Counted from the first letter of the stretch, positions 42,573-51,515 are shown. The stretch is 64,000 nucleotides of DNA from CAVPDA01 sp963702495 (GCA_963702495.1 CAVPDA010000005.1:73300-137299), one strand, 5' to 3'. Numbers and translations are program-made. Notes: generated by a model not told the origin, from the sequence alone.

Positions 42573-42830
42573 CTCGACAACAACAACGTCGAACAGGCAT
42601 TGAAGCGCGCGATCCTGCACCGCAAGAACGCCTGCTTCTATCGCACCGATCGAGGCGCGCAGGTCGGTGACACATTCATGAGCCTCATCCACACCTGCGC
42701 CCTGGGCGCGCTCAACGCCTTCGACTACCTGAAGGGGCTGCTGGAGAACGCTGCGCCCGTGTGCGCGAAACCCGCACAGTGGATGCCCTGGAACTGGCGC
42801 GACAACCGACCCGCCCGCGACACTTCATAG
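42573..42830 (+). mobile_element. IS66-family transposase (TnpC) C-terminal remnant
   Basis: The plus strand encodes LDNNNVEQALKRAILHRKN, the segment GDTFMSLIHTCALGALNAFDYL and QWMPWNW up to a stop at 42830. This is the conserved end of IS66 TnpC transposases (normally about 500 residues); the first 80 percent is missing. It points toward, and nearly touches, the tnpB gene on the opposite strand, so it comes from a different IS66 copy or an inverted piece. Confidence 0.85.
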
Positions 42831-42834
42831 CGGC

Positions 42835-43191
42835 TCAGGCCGCCAGGCGGCGCCAGGCCGGCGCCACCCGGGTGGCGGCCGGATCCCCGCCCATGAGCAG
42901 CACCTGCAGTTCGGTGGCCTCCAAGGCACGGCCAGCCTGCCTCGCATCGGTGGGCCAGAAGCGAAAGCGCCCGCTCGAAAGCCGCTTGTAACTCAACCAG
43001 AAGCCTTGGGAGCCGTAAGCCAGCACGCGCATCGCACTGCCCTTGCGGTTGCGGAACACGAACAGCGTGCCGCAGAACGGATCGGCCTGGAGCCGCTGGC
43101 GGCATAAGGCCGCCAGAGCGTCGATGCCGCAACGGAAGTCCACCGGCTCGACCGCCACCAGGATGCGCATCTGCGCGGTGATCTGGATCAT
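42835..43191 (-). CDS. tnpB: IS66-family accessory protein TnpB
   Basis: The protein has 118 residues from ATG 43191. Characteristic segments are ITAQMRILVAVEPVDFRCGI and CGTLFVFRNRKGSAMRVLAY. TnpB is required for IS66 transposition, but its action is not understood. The tnpC gene expected directly downstream on the same strand is absent, so the element cannot move on its own. Confidence 0.88.
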   Translation of the reverse strand: MIQITAQMRILVAVEPVDFRCGIDALAALCRQRLQADPFCGTLFVFRNRKGSAMRVLAYGSQGFWLSYKRLSSGRFRFWPTDARQAGRALEATELQVLLMGGDPAATRVAPAWRRLAA

Positions 43192-43232
43192 CGCGCGATG
43201 CCCCCCACGCTTTGGCACAGGGCCATCGCCAA

Positions 43233-43574
43233 TTACACACCGTCCGCCGCCGGCAGCTCGATCTTGATCCGCCCTCCGGCGGGCCCTTCGATCTCGATAC
43301 GGCACTGGGCGGGCGGTGCCGGCGGCGCCAACTCCACGAACTGCGCCGGCGCCACCGCCGCGCCCTCCTGCACCCGCGACTTGAGCTTGTTGTAGTCCAA
43401 GCCCAGGGCGCGCGTGGTGCGCGCCACGCCGTGGCGTTGCGCGGCCTTGGCCGCAGCCGCCCACAGCGCCGGCGGTATCGGCGCACCGGGCACGCGCGCC
43501 TGGCGCCAGCGCTCGATGCGCTGGCGAATGCGTTCGACTTCGACGGGTACGGCTGCGCTGTGCAGTGCTGGCAT
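43233..43574 (-). CDS. tnpA: IS66-family accessory protein TnpA-like
   Basis: The protein has 113 residues from ATG 43574 behind GGGAGGA. It has an N-terminal helical part with a helix-turn-helix-like segment (AAQRHGVARTTRALGLDYNKLKSRV) and a C-terminal EIEGPAGGRIKIELP, typical of IS66 TnpA variants. It precedes tnpB by 41 bases. Confidence 0.75.
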   Translation of the reverse strand: MPALHSAAVPVEVERIRQRIERWRQARVPGAPIPPALWAAAAKAAQRHGVARTTRALGLDYNKLKSRVQEGAAVAPAQFVELAPPAPPAQCRIEIEGPAGGRIKIELPAADGV

Positions 43575-43998
43575 CGGTGCGTCCTCCCTGGTCTCGCCCA
43601 ACTCGGGCGACAACCAGACGCTACCAGCCGTGCTCAGATCAAGTCACGCACACTCACCGGAAGAACGCGGGCTTTCACCCACTGGAAAGCGCCGCCCTTT
43701 CACGGCGCACGCCATGAGCGGTCAAGCCTCAAAAACGCAGCTCATTCGAGCGTCCGCTATCTGCTTTCATACTGAACACAGGAATGTCGGCGCCACTGGC
43801 CGGAGTTGTTGATATTGCGGTCACTCAATATCTTCCGTGCCGAAAATCAGCATTCTCGTATCGAGCGGCAGCTTCGAAAAGATCGATTGCCGGCTGGCGA
43901 CCCTACCAATCGCCGCCGCCGGTGAGCGCCGTTGCGCCGAAACGTGTGCTGAAATAGCGATTGTCCCACGGCCATCCGCCTTCAACAGGGCGAAACGC
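43575..43998. other. Non-coding gap between IS66 and the unknown cluster
   Basis: The gap should contain one IS66 end and the promoter of the following cluster. I could not find the terminal inverted repeat by eye. An in-frame ATG at 43837 would extend the next gene by 54 residues, but that leader has no ribosome binding site and looks non-coding. Confidence 0.4.
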
Positions 43999-44853
43999 AT
44001 GCGGCAATCCCGCGAAGAAGAGATCGAACGCTACCTGCGCACCGGCGAATACGATGCGGAGTCCCGAGCCTGGCCGGGGCCGGACTTCCTCGAACGGAGC
44101 CGCAACGCGGATGCCGCCCTGCGCAAGGCGCTGATCGAGGAAGTACGCCGCCGCGCCCCGCACGCCACGCTGCCCGAGCAGCTGGCCGACATGGACGTCG
44201 CAGCGTTCACCCGCGCGAAGGTCGCACCGATGGTTCGGGGGCTCTTTGCGCGCGTCGAGCAGGAAGCCGTGCTCGACGTGCTGGGAGCCTCGGTCATCTT
44301 TCTTACGCCCGCCACGGTCGATACGGTGCTCGACCAGATGCCGTGGCTCGGTACGGCCTGGGACTTGGCCAACCTGTACCTCGCGGGCTGCGATGCGCCA
44401 CTGCTCGCGCAGGACGCGCCCTGCCTGCTAGGCCTGAGCGAGGGGACGAGTTGCTACGTCTCGGCCGAGTACTTCGCCACGCCGGGCCGCTTCGACGATT
44501 TCGTGGTCCACGAAGCCGCCCATATCTTTCACAACTACAAGCGGACCACGATCGGTCTGCGAGGAACCCGTCGGCGCGAGTGGCTGCTGGAGATCGCCTT
44601 CGCCAAACGCGAGACCTTTGCCTACGCCTGTGAGGCCTACAGCCGGATCCAGGAACTCGGCGACAGCCCGCGGGCCCGAGGTTTGCTGCTTGCGGAACAC
44701 GAACAGGGGCGGCGGCCGCCGGATGAGCGGGTGGATGCTGACGAGTACTTCGACATCCTGCGGGAGGCCGTCGCCGCCCGCAACGGCTGGAAGCGCATCC
44801 TGGCGCGCTGTTCGCCACCAGCGCCGGCGCGCCCTCGGCATGGGGCCGCCTGA
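43999..44853 (+). CDS. Unknown protein with a HEAAH motif (possible metallopeptidase)
   Basis: The protein has 284 residues from ATG 43999 (AGGGCGA upstream). The N-terminal half is helical and charged (RQSREEEIERYLRTGEYDAE). The C-terminal half has DDFVVHEAAHIFHNYKR, a HExxH-like zinc-peptidase signature, followed about 30 residues later by EIAFAKRETFAYACEAY, which could give a third zinc ligand Glu. No signal peptide is present. I do not recognise a named family. Its stop overlaps the next start by one base. Confidence 0.65.
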   Translation: MRQSREEEIERYLRTGEYDAESRAWPGPDFLERSRNADAALRKALIEEVRRRAPHATLPEQLADMDVAAFTRAKVAPMVRGLFARVEQEAVLDVLGASVIFLTPATVDTVLDQMPWLGTAWDLANLYLAGCDAPLLAQDAPCLLGLSEGTSCYVSAEYFATPGRFDDFVVHEAAHIFHNYKRTTIGLRGTRRREWLLEIAFAKRETFAYACEAYSRIQELGDSPRARGLLLAEHEQGRRPPDERVDADEYFDILREAVAARNGWKRILARCSPPAPARPRHGAA

Positions 44854-45299
44854 TGGCTGCTGCGGCCGCCCGAGCAACCACCATCAGTGTGGCCACCTAC
44901 CGTGACGACCCGCTTTATCCTCGGATCGAGCGTGCAGTGGCCGCCATCCTTGCCACCGGCAAGGTCGTCACGCCGGTGGACGTCCTGGTGCGCATGGGTC
45001 TGCTGGCGCCGGATAGGATCGAGCAGTGGCGCCGGGGCCGCATTGCTTACCTGGAGCAGGTGATCGACGGCAACCTCACGCGCCTGTCGCGGCTGCTACG
45101 CATCCTGCGCTTTCATGCCCACGAATTGAATCTCGTCCCGTCGGTGACCATCTACGTGTCTCAGGGCACGTGCCGCCGGCAGCGGCTGCGCTTCACCAAG
45201 AGCGGCCAGGCAGCGATCGAGGAGGCCTATGCCCGGCATTTCGTCTGGCCGGGCAAGGAGCCTTTCCCAGCACCGGGTCCCGCGGAGGTCCCCGAATGA
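44853..45299 (+). CDS. Unknown small basic protein, cluster gene 2
   Basis: ATG 44853 lies inside TGATG shared with the upstream stop. The 148-residue protein has a helix-rich region (DGNLTRLSRLLRILRFHAHEL) and a C-terminal beta segment (SVTIYVSQGTCRRQRLRFTKSG). The arrangement suggests a small nucleic-acid-binding or partner protein, but no family is recognised. Confidence 0.6.
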   Translation: MAAAAARATTISVATYRDDPLYPRIERAVAAILATGKVVTPVDVLVRMGLLAPDRIEQWRRGRIAYLEQVIDGNLTRLSRLLRILRFHAHELNLVPSVTIYVSQGTCRRQRLRFTKSGQAAIEEAYARHFVWPGKEPFPAPGPAEVPE

Positions 45300-45733
45300 G
45301 CGGTGCGCCTCCCGACCTGGAGCGGCTGCGGCGGGCGCTGCGTGCACTGCGACGCGGCGATCTGCTCATCATCGCCGAGCGCGCCGCGGAACTCGTTCCG
45401 CGGGCGAGACTGGGCGCCCTCCTGGGCGATTTGGTGCAGATCGATGCGCTAACACAGGCGAGCGAGGCACAGGCGCCGTTGTTGAAGGAAGCGCAGAAGT
45501 TCCACACGGCAGTGCTCGGTGGGAAGTACTACCCGGACTTCTCCGTCAATTCGCGCAACTTCATGGAACGTTCTGCCGGGACCGCTACCGCCGACGAGTT
45601 CGCCAGGACCGTCGACCCGGCCATCGCGGACTTCGCCGACCATGAGCGTCCACGCCACCTGGCGGCGGCGCGCAAGTTGGCGAGTGCCGCACAGCGGGCG
45701 GCCCTTCGTGCCCTGTCGGCGGCCCGCCGGTAA
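45296..45733 (+). CDS. Unknown small helical protein, cluster gene 3
   Basis: ATG 45296 overlaps the previous stop by four bases (ATGA). The 145-residue product is mostly helical, Arg/Ala-rich at both ends, with a central segment FHTAVLGGKYYPDFSVNSRNF. The tight coupling to genes 1 and 2 suggests the three proteins act together. No function is assigned. Confidence 0.6.
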   Translation: MSGAPPDLERLRRALRALRRGDLLIIAERAAELVPRARLGALLGDLVQIDALTQASEAQAPLLKEAQKFHTAVLGGKYYPDFSVNSRNFMERSAGTATADEFARTVDPAIADFADHERPRHLAAARKLASAAQRAALRALSAARR

Positions 45734-45893
45734 ATGCGTGCGGGGTTGAGACGCGCCCTCGTCTGAGCGGAGGTATGCACTTGCGGCACCGATTTGGAAA
45801 CGTCAAGGGGACGGCCCGCCTCGGGCGACCGGAAGCATTGCTGCCGATAGTCCAGGGGTACCCTCGATCACAGCAACCCACTCTGCGCGACCG

Positions 45894-46565
45894 ATGAGCG
45901 AGAAGCAAGAACTGAAGGTCTTCATCGCGACGCGCGAATCCACATGCGATGAGTGTGGGGAGAAGCTGGGAAGTGCCGCGTGGATCATGCTCGCCGGAGA
46001 GCGCGGTGCGCTGTGCCTCGCCTGCGGCGATCTCGATCACCTCGTGTTCCTGCCATCGGGAGATCCGGCGCTGACGCGGCGTGCTCGCAAACACTCCAAG
46101 CTGTCGGCGGTCGTGCTCAAGTGGAGTCGTGCGCGAAATCGCTACGAACGACAGGGCGTTCTTGTCGAGGAGGCGGGGCTGGCGAGCGCCGAGGCACAGT
46201 GTCTCGCAGACGGCGAGGCCCGCGCCCGCCGGCGCAGCCGCGAGGAGGCGCGGCGCGGGGAGATTGACCGGGAGTATGTCGAGCGTTTCGCCCAGCGCGT
46301 GCGCGAACTGTATCCGCGTTGTCCCGGCGATGCGGAGCACACGATCGCCGAGCACGCGTGCCTCAAGTACAGCGGTCGCGTAGGCCGCTCGGCGGCGGCC
46401 AAGGCATTCGACGAAGAGGCGGTGCGTCTGGCCGTCGTCGCGCATATCCGCCACGTCAACACCCCCTACGATGAACTTCTCGCCGCAGGTTGGGACCGGC
46501 GCGAGGCCCGCCGCCAGGTCGAGGATCGGGTCCGCTCGGTCCTGAAGGCCTGGCAGCGGTCCTGA
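45894..46565 (+). CDS. DUF2293 domain protein with an N-terminal Cys motif
   Basis: This 223-residue protein starts at ATG 45894. The N-terminus has CDECGEKLG and CLACGDLDH, a zinc-ribbon-like four-Cys site. A charged linker follows, and then a C-terminal DUF2293 domain (VVAHIRHVNTPYDELLAAG, then REARRQVEDRVRSVLKAW). DUF2293 function is unknown. It follows cluster gene 3 after 160 bases on the same strand and is probably part of the same accessory region. Confidence 0.75.
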   Translation: MSEKQELKVFIATRESTCDECGEKLGSAAWIMLAGERGALCLACGDLDHLVFLPSGDPALTRRARKHSKLSAVVLKWSRARNRYERQGVLVEEAGLASAEAQCLADGEARARRRSREEARRGEIDREYVERFAQRVRELYPRCPGDAEHTIAEHACLKYSGRVGRSAAAKAFDEEAVRLAVVAHIRHVNTPYDELLAAGWDRREARRQVEDRVRSVLKAWQRS

Positions 46566-46788
46566 CCTGCGGGTTGCCTGGAAGTAATCTGTTCAATGGC
46601 GGCGGCAACCAGCCTGCCTCCGCTCACGAGCCGAATCGGCTCATTACGAGCGCTTCGCGGCAGGAAAGAGGAGCGTTGCTGGGGTCACCTTACGAGACGG
46701 TGCGGCTTCGATCGTTCGCCTTCCCGACCCCTTGCTGCCACCCGCGCAGCCCTACCCCCGATTTTCCCTTCGCCAAGGAACTTCGGAA

Positions 46789-46824
46789 GGCCCAAAATAG
46801 CCGAATAAAAGGCTAGAATAAGCC
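46789..46824 (+). promoter_or_regulatory. Two inverted repeats upstream of the RES-Xre pair, candidate operators
   Basis: GGCcCAAAATAGCC (46789-46802) and GGCTAGAATAAGCC (46811-46824) share the form GGC-N8-GCC and start 22 bases apart, two helical turns. They lie just upstream of AGGAGGAAA and the antitoxin ATG, where an antitoxin autorepressor would bind. Autoregulation is known for this family; the site itself is inferred. Confidence 0.5.
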
Positions 46825-46841
46825 ATCAGGAGGAAAGAGCG

Positions 46842-47345
46842 ATGAGCCAAACATCCAACGTCATTACGTCTGCCACGACTGACACGCCGACACGGGCGAG
46901 TAGTCGAGCAAAGGCGAGAGCTCATCTCGCGGCCATCACCGGTCTCGCGCCGAGGGAGAGGATCCTGCGGCTGCGCGAAGGGCTGCCCGCCGAATCCGTC
47001 GCTGCGCTTGCCGACGAGATGGGCTGGACCAAGGAACATGCGATCGCGACGCTGAAGATCAGGCGGTCGACGCTCAACAGCAAGATCCGGGCAGGGCGTC
47101 CACTTGACACCTCTGATTCCGAACGCCTACTTGCCGTGATGGACATGATCGAGCAGGTACGCCAGATGGTCGAGCGGTCTGGAGATCCGACCGGTTTCGA
47201 TGCGAGCAAGTGGCTTGCCACATGGATCGATACGCCCAACCCGGCACTGGGAGGCCTGCCACCGTCAGACTACTTGGATACGCATGAAGGCGTTCAGGTC
47301 GTTCGTCGGCTGCTCGGGCAGATGGAAAGCAGCGCGTACGCATGA
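46842..47345 (+). CDS. Xre/MbcA/ParS-type antitoxin (DUF2384)
   Basis: The protein has 167 residues from ATG 46842 behind AGGAGGAAA. The Xre-like helical DNA-binding part contains EMGWTKEHAIATLKIRRSTLN. The C-terminal DUF2384 region has MDMIEQVRQMVERSG, ASKWLATWIDTPNPALGG and THEGVQVVRRLLGQ. It neutralises the RES toxin encoded by the next gene, which overlaps by four bases. Confidence 0.9.
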   Translation: MSQTSNVITSATTDTPTRASSRAKARAHLAAITGLAPRERILRLREGLPAESVAALADEMGWTKEHAIATLKIRRSTLNSKIRAGRPLDTSDSERLLAVMDMIEQVRQMVERSGDPTGFDASKWLATWIDTPNPALGGLPPSDYLDTHEGVQVVRRLLGQMESSAYA

Positions 47346-47827
47346 GCGTGGTCATCTGGCGCATCGGTACGGACACGCCCGACTATAGCGCGGACGATCT
47401 CACCGGGGCTGGCGCCAAGATCACCGGCGGGCGATGGAACCGGGCGGGCATTGCCGTCACGTATGCGTCCGACTCGATTGCGCTGGCTTGCCTGGAGACG
47501 CTCGTCCATCTTGGCGCCCAAGCGCTGCCGTTCAATCGCTACCTGGTGCGCATCGAGATCCCCGACAATCTTTTCGCCAAACGCATGAAGTTCGAGGATC
47601 TCGCACCTGATGCCGCGCGCGTCGGATGGGATGCGCTGCCGGCCGGCATGGTCAGCATCGATTTCGGCTCGAACTGGATTCTGAGTGATGCTTTCGCCAT
47701 CCTCGATATTCCTTCCGTGGTGATCCCGGAGGAGCGCGATTACCTGATCAATCCAGCCCATCCTGACGCCGCCTCGGTTCGCGCAGCCAAACAGCGCCGC
47801 TTCACCTACGACTCCCGCCTGCGCTGA
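47342..47827 (+). CDS. RES-domain toxin
   Basis: The protein has 161 residues from ATG 47342, overlapping the antitoxin stop (ATGA). The RES signature residues are visible: Arg in VIWRIG, Arg in GGRWNRAG, Glu in LACLETLVHLG and a later Ser (SNWILS). Characterised RES toxins degrade NAD+ and cause growth arrest. The pair is typical of mobile genome parts. Confidence 0.9.
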   Translation: MSVVIWRIGTDTPDYSADDLTGAGAKITGGRWNRAGIAVTYASDSIALACLETLVHLGAQALPFNRYLVRIEIPDNLFAKRMKFEDLAPDAARVGWDALPAGMVSIDFGSNWILSDAFAILDIPSVVIPEERDYLINPAHPDAASVRAAKQRRFTYDSRLR

Positions 47828-47938
47828 GGCAGTCCCGGACGAAGGACTTCCCCGGGCACCGCTTCCCAAGTGGCAGCAACGCGAGTAACTCCGGACTCTT
47901 GAGCAGAGCGACTCTCTGGCTTCTGAACGGCCACAGTT

Positions 47939-48048
47939 GGCCGGACTGCGACATCCGACATTACGCCGGTAAGCCGACGGTGGCAAAATCGGCTCGACGG
48001 TTCAGCGGCTGCTCTACGGCAACGATCCCCAAAGGCAGCCCCCGGCCA
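47939..48048. repeat. Dispersed repeat, copy A
   Basis: About 110 bases starting GGCCGGACTGCGACATCCGA and ending in CAGCCCCCGGCCA. The same sequence, over 90 percent identical by eye, occurs in reverse at 60685-60794. It sits in an intergenic region directly after the RES toxin. Confidence 0.75.
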
Positions 48049-48399
48049 TATATAGCAGGCACTGGCCACGCCGAAAAAGCCGGCTACCGAGCAGGTGGTG
48101 TCGGCCGGGCACGAGACCTTCGCCAGGGCAGATTCGGTAGCGCTGGCTCGGCCGCTGGCGACATCCTGCGCATCCCGGAAGCGGCCCATCGGCAGCCCGC
48201 GCCGGGCGAGCGCCCGCAGGAAACGGGCGCGAACCGTGGCCTGAATGTCGGCGATGATTTCGGGACCGACACCGCGGGCTGCGCGAAAACGCACTTTCCT
48301 TCGGCAACGCCCGGCCTGCGTCCCGGTTTGCGGGTCCTCGCACTCCTGCTGCTCATTGCAGTGGTCTGTGGGGCACCGGGTAGGGCCGCAGGGCCGCCG

Positions 48400-48446
48400 G
48401 TGGGAGCGGCCTCGGCCGCGACGATCGCGACGATGCCCGCTCCCAC
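48400..48446. repeat. REP-type palindromic element
   Basis: GTGGGAGCGGCCTCGGCCGCGA followed by a spacer and GCCCGCTCCCAC forms a hairpin of the REP kind common between genes in Pseudomonas and related genomes. It lies near the 3' end of glgP and may act in mRNA stability or termination. Confidence 0.6.
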
Positions 48447-48492
48447 AGATGGTGTCGGGCGTGCCGGCGTGCAGCGACCCGAAGGGCCGCGC

Positions 48493-50988
48493 TCAGAGGC
48501 GCTCGATGGGCGTCGGCTCCACGTGCCAGATGTCGCGGCAGTACTCGGCGATGGTGCGGTCCGAGGAGAACTTGGCCATGCGTGCCACGTTGAGGATGGA
48601 CATGCGGGTCCAGCGGGCGGGGTCGCGCCAAGCGCGGCTCGCCTGGGCCTGGCAGTCCACATAGGCACGGTAGTCGGCGAGCAGCAGGTAGTCGTCGCGC
48701 TCCAGCAGTTGATCCACGAGGGGTCGGAACAGGCCCGTGTCCCCGTGGGAAAAGTGGCCGTCGGCGATGAGGTCGATGGCTTCGCGCAGATCCGGGTCCG
48801 CCTCGTAGTGGGCGCGCGGGCGGTATCCCTCGCGCCTGACCCGCGCCACCTCGTCGGAGTCGAGACCGAACAGGAAAAAGTTGTCCGACCCGACCTCCTC
48901 GCGGATCTCCACGTTCGCGCCGTCGAGGGTGCCGATGGTGAGCGCCCCGTTGAGGGAGAACTTCATGTTGCCAGTGCCCGAGGCTTCCTTGCCGGCGGTC
49001 GAGATCTGCTCGGACAAGTCCGCTGCCGGGTAGATGCATTGCGCCACCTGGACGTTGAAGTTCGGGACGAAGGCCACCCGCAGCCGGCCGGCCACGTCGG
49101 GGTCTCGGTTCACCACGTCGGCCACCGAGTTGATCAGCTTGATGATGAGCTTGGCCATGAAGTAGCCCGGCGCCGACTTGCCGGCGAAGAGGAAGGCACG
49201 CGGCACCACGTCGGCCGCCGGGTTCGCCTTGATGCGGTTGTAGAGGGTGACGATGTGCAGAACGTTCAGGTGCTGGCGCTTGTACTCGTGGATGCGCTTG
49301 GCCTGGATGTCGAAGAGCGCGGCGGGGTCCAGCTCCACCCCGCAGTGGAGCCGCGCGTGGGCGGCCAGCGCCCGCTTGCGTTCGTCCTTCACGCGCCGCC
49401 ACTCTTCCTGGAACGTCTGGTCGCCGGCGCGCTCCTCCAGCTTCCGCAGGCGCGAGAGGTCCCGAGCCCATCCCTCGCCCACGGTGCGGTCGAGCAGCCC
49501 GGCAAGGCCCGGGTTGGCGAGCAGGACGAAGCGGCGGGGCGTTACCCCGTTGGTCTTGTTGCCGAAGCGCTCCGGCCAGAGGTCGTGGAAGTCGCGCAGC
49601 ACCGTGTCGGCGAGGAGCCGCGAATGCAGTTCCGCCACGCCGTTGACGGCCGAACTGCCGACGCAGGCGAGATGGGCCATGCGGACGTAGCGTGGTCCCG
49701 TCTCGTCGATGATGGACAGGCGCGCCAGCGGCCGGTGGTCGTGGGGATATCGCAGCCGGACCTGGTCGAGGAATCGCCGGTTGATTTCGTAGACGATCTC
49801 CAGGTGACGCGGCAGCACCTCATGGAACAGTGGCACCGGCCACTTCTCGAGTGCCTCGGGCAGCAGGGTGTGGTTGGTGTAGGCGAAGGTCCGGGTGACG
49901 ACGCTCCAGGCGGCGTCCCAGTCGAGCAGATGCTCATCCACCAGCAGGCGCATCAGCTCGGCCACCGCGATCGCCGGATGCGTGTCGTTCAGCTGCACCG
50001 CGTATTTCTCGTGGAAGCGCTCGAGGCCGTCGCCCGCCTGCTGGTAGATGCGGATCATGTCCTGCAGCGAGCAGGAGACGAAGAAGTGCTGTTGGATGAG
50101 GCGCAGCCGTTTGCCCGTGTCCGGCTCGTCGTTGGGGTACAGCACCTTGCTGACGGTTTCCGAGCGAATCTGCCGGTGCACGGCGCCGAAGTAGTCCCCG
50201 AGGTTGAAGGCCTGGAAATCGAAGGACTCGGGCGCCTCGGCGCTCCACAGGCGCAGCAGGTTGGCGTTGTCCACGCCGTAGCCCGGGATGGGTGTGTCGT
50301 TGGCGACGCCGCGGAGCAGCTCAGCGGGCACCCAGCGCACGCGGAAGCGCCCCTGCTCGTCGGTCCAGGGCTCGGTGCGCCCTCCGACCTTCACCTCCAT
50401 GGCGATCCGCGGGCGGCGTAGCTCCCAGGGATTGCCGTTGCGCAGCCAGGTGTCGGACATCTCTACCTGCCAGCCGTCGCGGATCGCCTGGTCGAATATG
50501 CCGAACTCGTAGCGGATACCGTAGCTGATGGCGGGGATCTGGAGGGTGGCGAGCGAGTCCATGAAGCAGGCGGCGAGCCGCCCCAGGCCGCCGTTGCCCA
50601 GGCCCGGCTCCTCCTCGATGGCGATCAGCTCGTCGAGGTCCAGCCCTAGTCCGCGCATCGCCTCCCGGGTCTCGTCCCGGATGCCCAGGCTGACGAGGTT
50701 GTTGGCAAGGTGGGGGCCGGGCAGGTACTCCGCCGACAGGTAGCACACCGTGCGGCTGCGGTGGTGCTTGTAGGCCTGGGCCGTCCTCACCCAGCGCTCC
50801 AGCATGCGGTCGCGCACGGTGTAGGCGAGCGCCATGTAATTGTCGACGGGGCCCGCCACCTCCCGGAAGCGGCCCAGCACGAAGAACAGGTTGTCGAGGA
50901 ACGCCTGCCGGATGGAGTGGGCGCTGAGCCCCGTTCGGGTCGGCTCCCATTTCGGCGCGCCGCCGCTGGTGCCTCGATCGCTGTCCAT
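48493..50988 (-). CDS. glgP: Glycogen phosphorylase
   Basis: This 831-residue enzyme releases glucose 1-phosphate from glycogen using pyridoxal phosphate. The start ATG 50988 is preceded by AAAGGAGA. The motifs CYLSAEYLPGP, EEEPGLGNGGLGRLAACF and the PLP lysine region KEASGTGNMKFSLNGALTIGT are complete. The N-terminal sequence continues in frame upstream into a phosphoketolase remnant, but that part is separate. With glgX and glgB at 25-30 kb the window has branching, debranching and phosphorolysis. Confidence 0.95.
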   Translation of the reverse strand: MDSDRGTSGGAPKWEPTRTGLSAHSIRQAFLDNLFFVLGRFREVAGPVDNYMALAYTVRDRMLERWVRTAQAYKHHRSRTVCYLSAEYLPGPHLANNLVSLGIRDETREAMRGLGLDLDELIAIEEEPGLGNGGLGRLAACFMDSLATLQIPAISYGIRYEFGIFDQAIRDGWQVEMSDTWLRNGNPWELRRPRIAMEVKVGGRTEPWTDEQGRFRVRWVPAELLRGVANDTPIPGYGVDNANLLRLWSAEAPESFDFQAFNLGDYFGAVHRQIRSETVSKVLYPNDEPDTGKRLRLIQQHFFVSCSLQDMIRIYQQAGDGLERFHEKYAVQLNDTHPAIAVAELMRLLVDEHLLDWDAAWSVVTRTFAYTNHTLLPEALEKWPVPLFHEVLPRHLEIVYEINRRFLDQVRLRYPHDHRPLARLSIIDETGPRYVRMAHLACVGSSAVNGVAELHSRLLADTVLRDFHDLWPERFGNKTNGVTPRRFVLLANPGLAGLLDRTVGEGWARDLSRLRKLEERAGDQTFQEEWRRVKDERKRALAAHARLHCGVELDPAALFDIQAKRIHEYKRQHLNVLHIVTLYNRIKANPAADVVPRAFLFAGKSAPGYFMAKLIIKLINSVADVVNRDPDVAGRLRVAFVPNFNVQVAQCIYPAADLSEQISTAGKEASGTGNMKFSLNGALTIGTLDGANVEIREEVGSDNFFLFGLDSDEVARVRREGYRPRAHYEADPDLREAIDLIADGHFSHGDTGLFRPLVDQLLERDDYLLLADYRAYVDCQAQASRAWRDPARWTRMSILNVARMAKFSSDRTIAEYCRDIWHVEPTPIERL

Positions 50989-51011
50989 CTCGTCTCCTTT
51001 CCTGCCGCTTC

Positions 51012-51515
51012 CTACCGGGGCCTCTGCCAGTCGCTCGCCTCGGGCTCGTCCACACCATGCTCGAAGGCGTAGTTGTGGCACTCGATCTGCATATCCTGGA
51101 GCTTTTCCTTGACGTGGGCGCCGGCGACCCGCAGCCCCGGGACCCGGTCCATCACGTCGATCGCCAGGCTGTAAGCGGTCGATCTCGTTCTGGATCGCCA
51201 GCTCCAGCGGTGTGTTGATATTGCCCTTTTCCTTGTAGCCGCGCACGCGGAGGTTGCGATGGTTGGTGCGGCGGTAGGCCAGCCGGTGGATGAGCCAGGG
51301 ATGGCCGTGGAAGTTGACGATGACCGGCTTGTCAACGGTGAACAGGCTGTCGAAGTCCCGGTCCGGGAGTCCGTGGGGATGCTCGCTTGCCAGGGTGAGC
51401 CGGTACAGGTCCACCACGTTGACGAAGCGGATCTTGAGCTGCGGAAAGTTCTCGCGCAGCAGCACGGCCGCCGCCAGCTCCTCCTTCGTGGGAATGTCGC
51501 CGCAAGAGATCGAAA
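51012..51515 (-). pseudogene. C-terminal fragment of phosphoketolase (Xfp)
   Basis: About 165 residues match the end of xylulose-5-phosphate/fructose-6-phosphate phosphoketolases: LKIRFVNVVDLYRL, LPDRDFDSLFTVDKPVIVNF, WLIHRLAYRRTNH and, in another frame, DVMDRVPGLRVAGAHVKEKL. The complete enzyme has about 790 residues. Similarity begins abruptly near 51515 and the frame breaks near 51175. Phosphoketolase genes often sit next to carbon-storage genes, so this was probably once a neighbour of glgP. Confidence 0.8.

Larger units (their letters stand above)
47828..48492. other. Non-coding gap holding a dispersed repeat and a REP element
   Basis: No gene is supported. The gap contains a repeat that recurs at 60685-60794 and a REP-type palindrome at 48400-48446, and separates the RES toxin from the convergent glgP. 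Confidence 0.5.

Noticed and set aside
47899..50421. 840-codon open frame on the plus strand
   Set aside because: It mirrors glgP and runs through a repeat and a REP element; there is no ribosome binding site.
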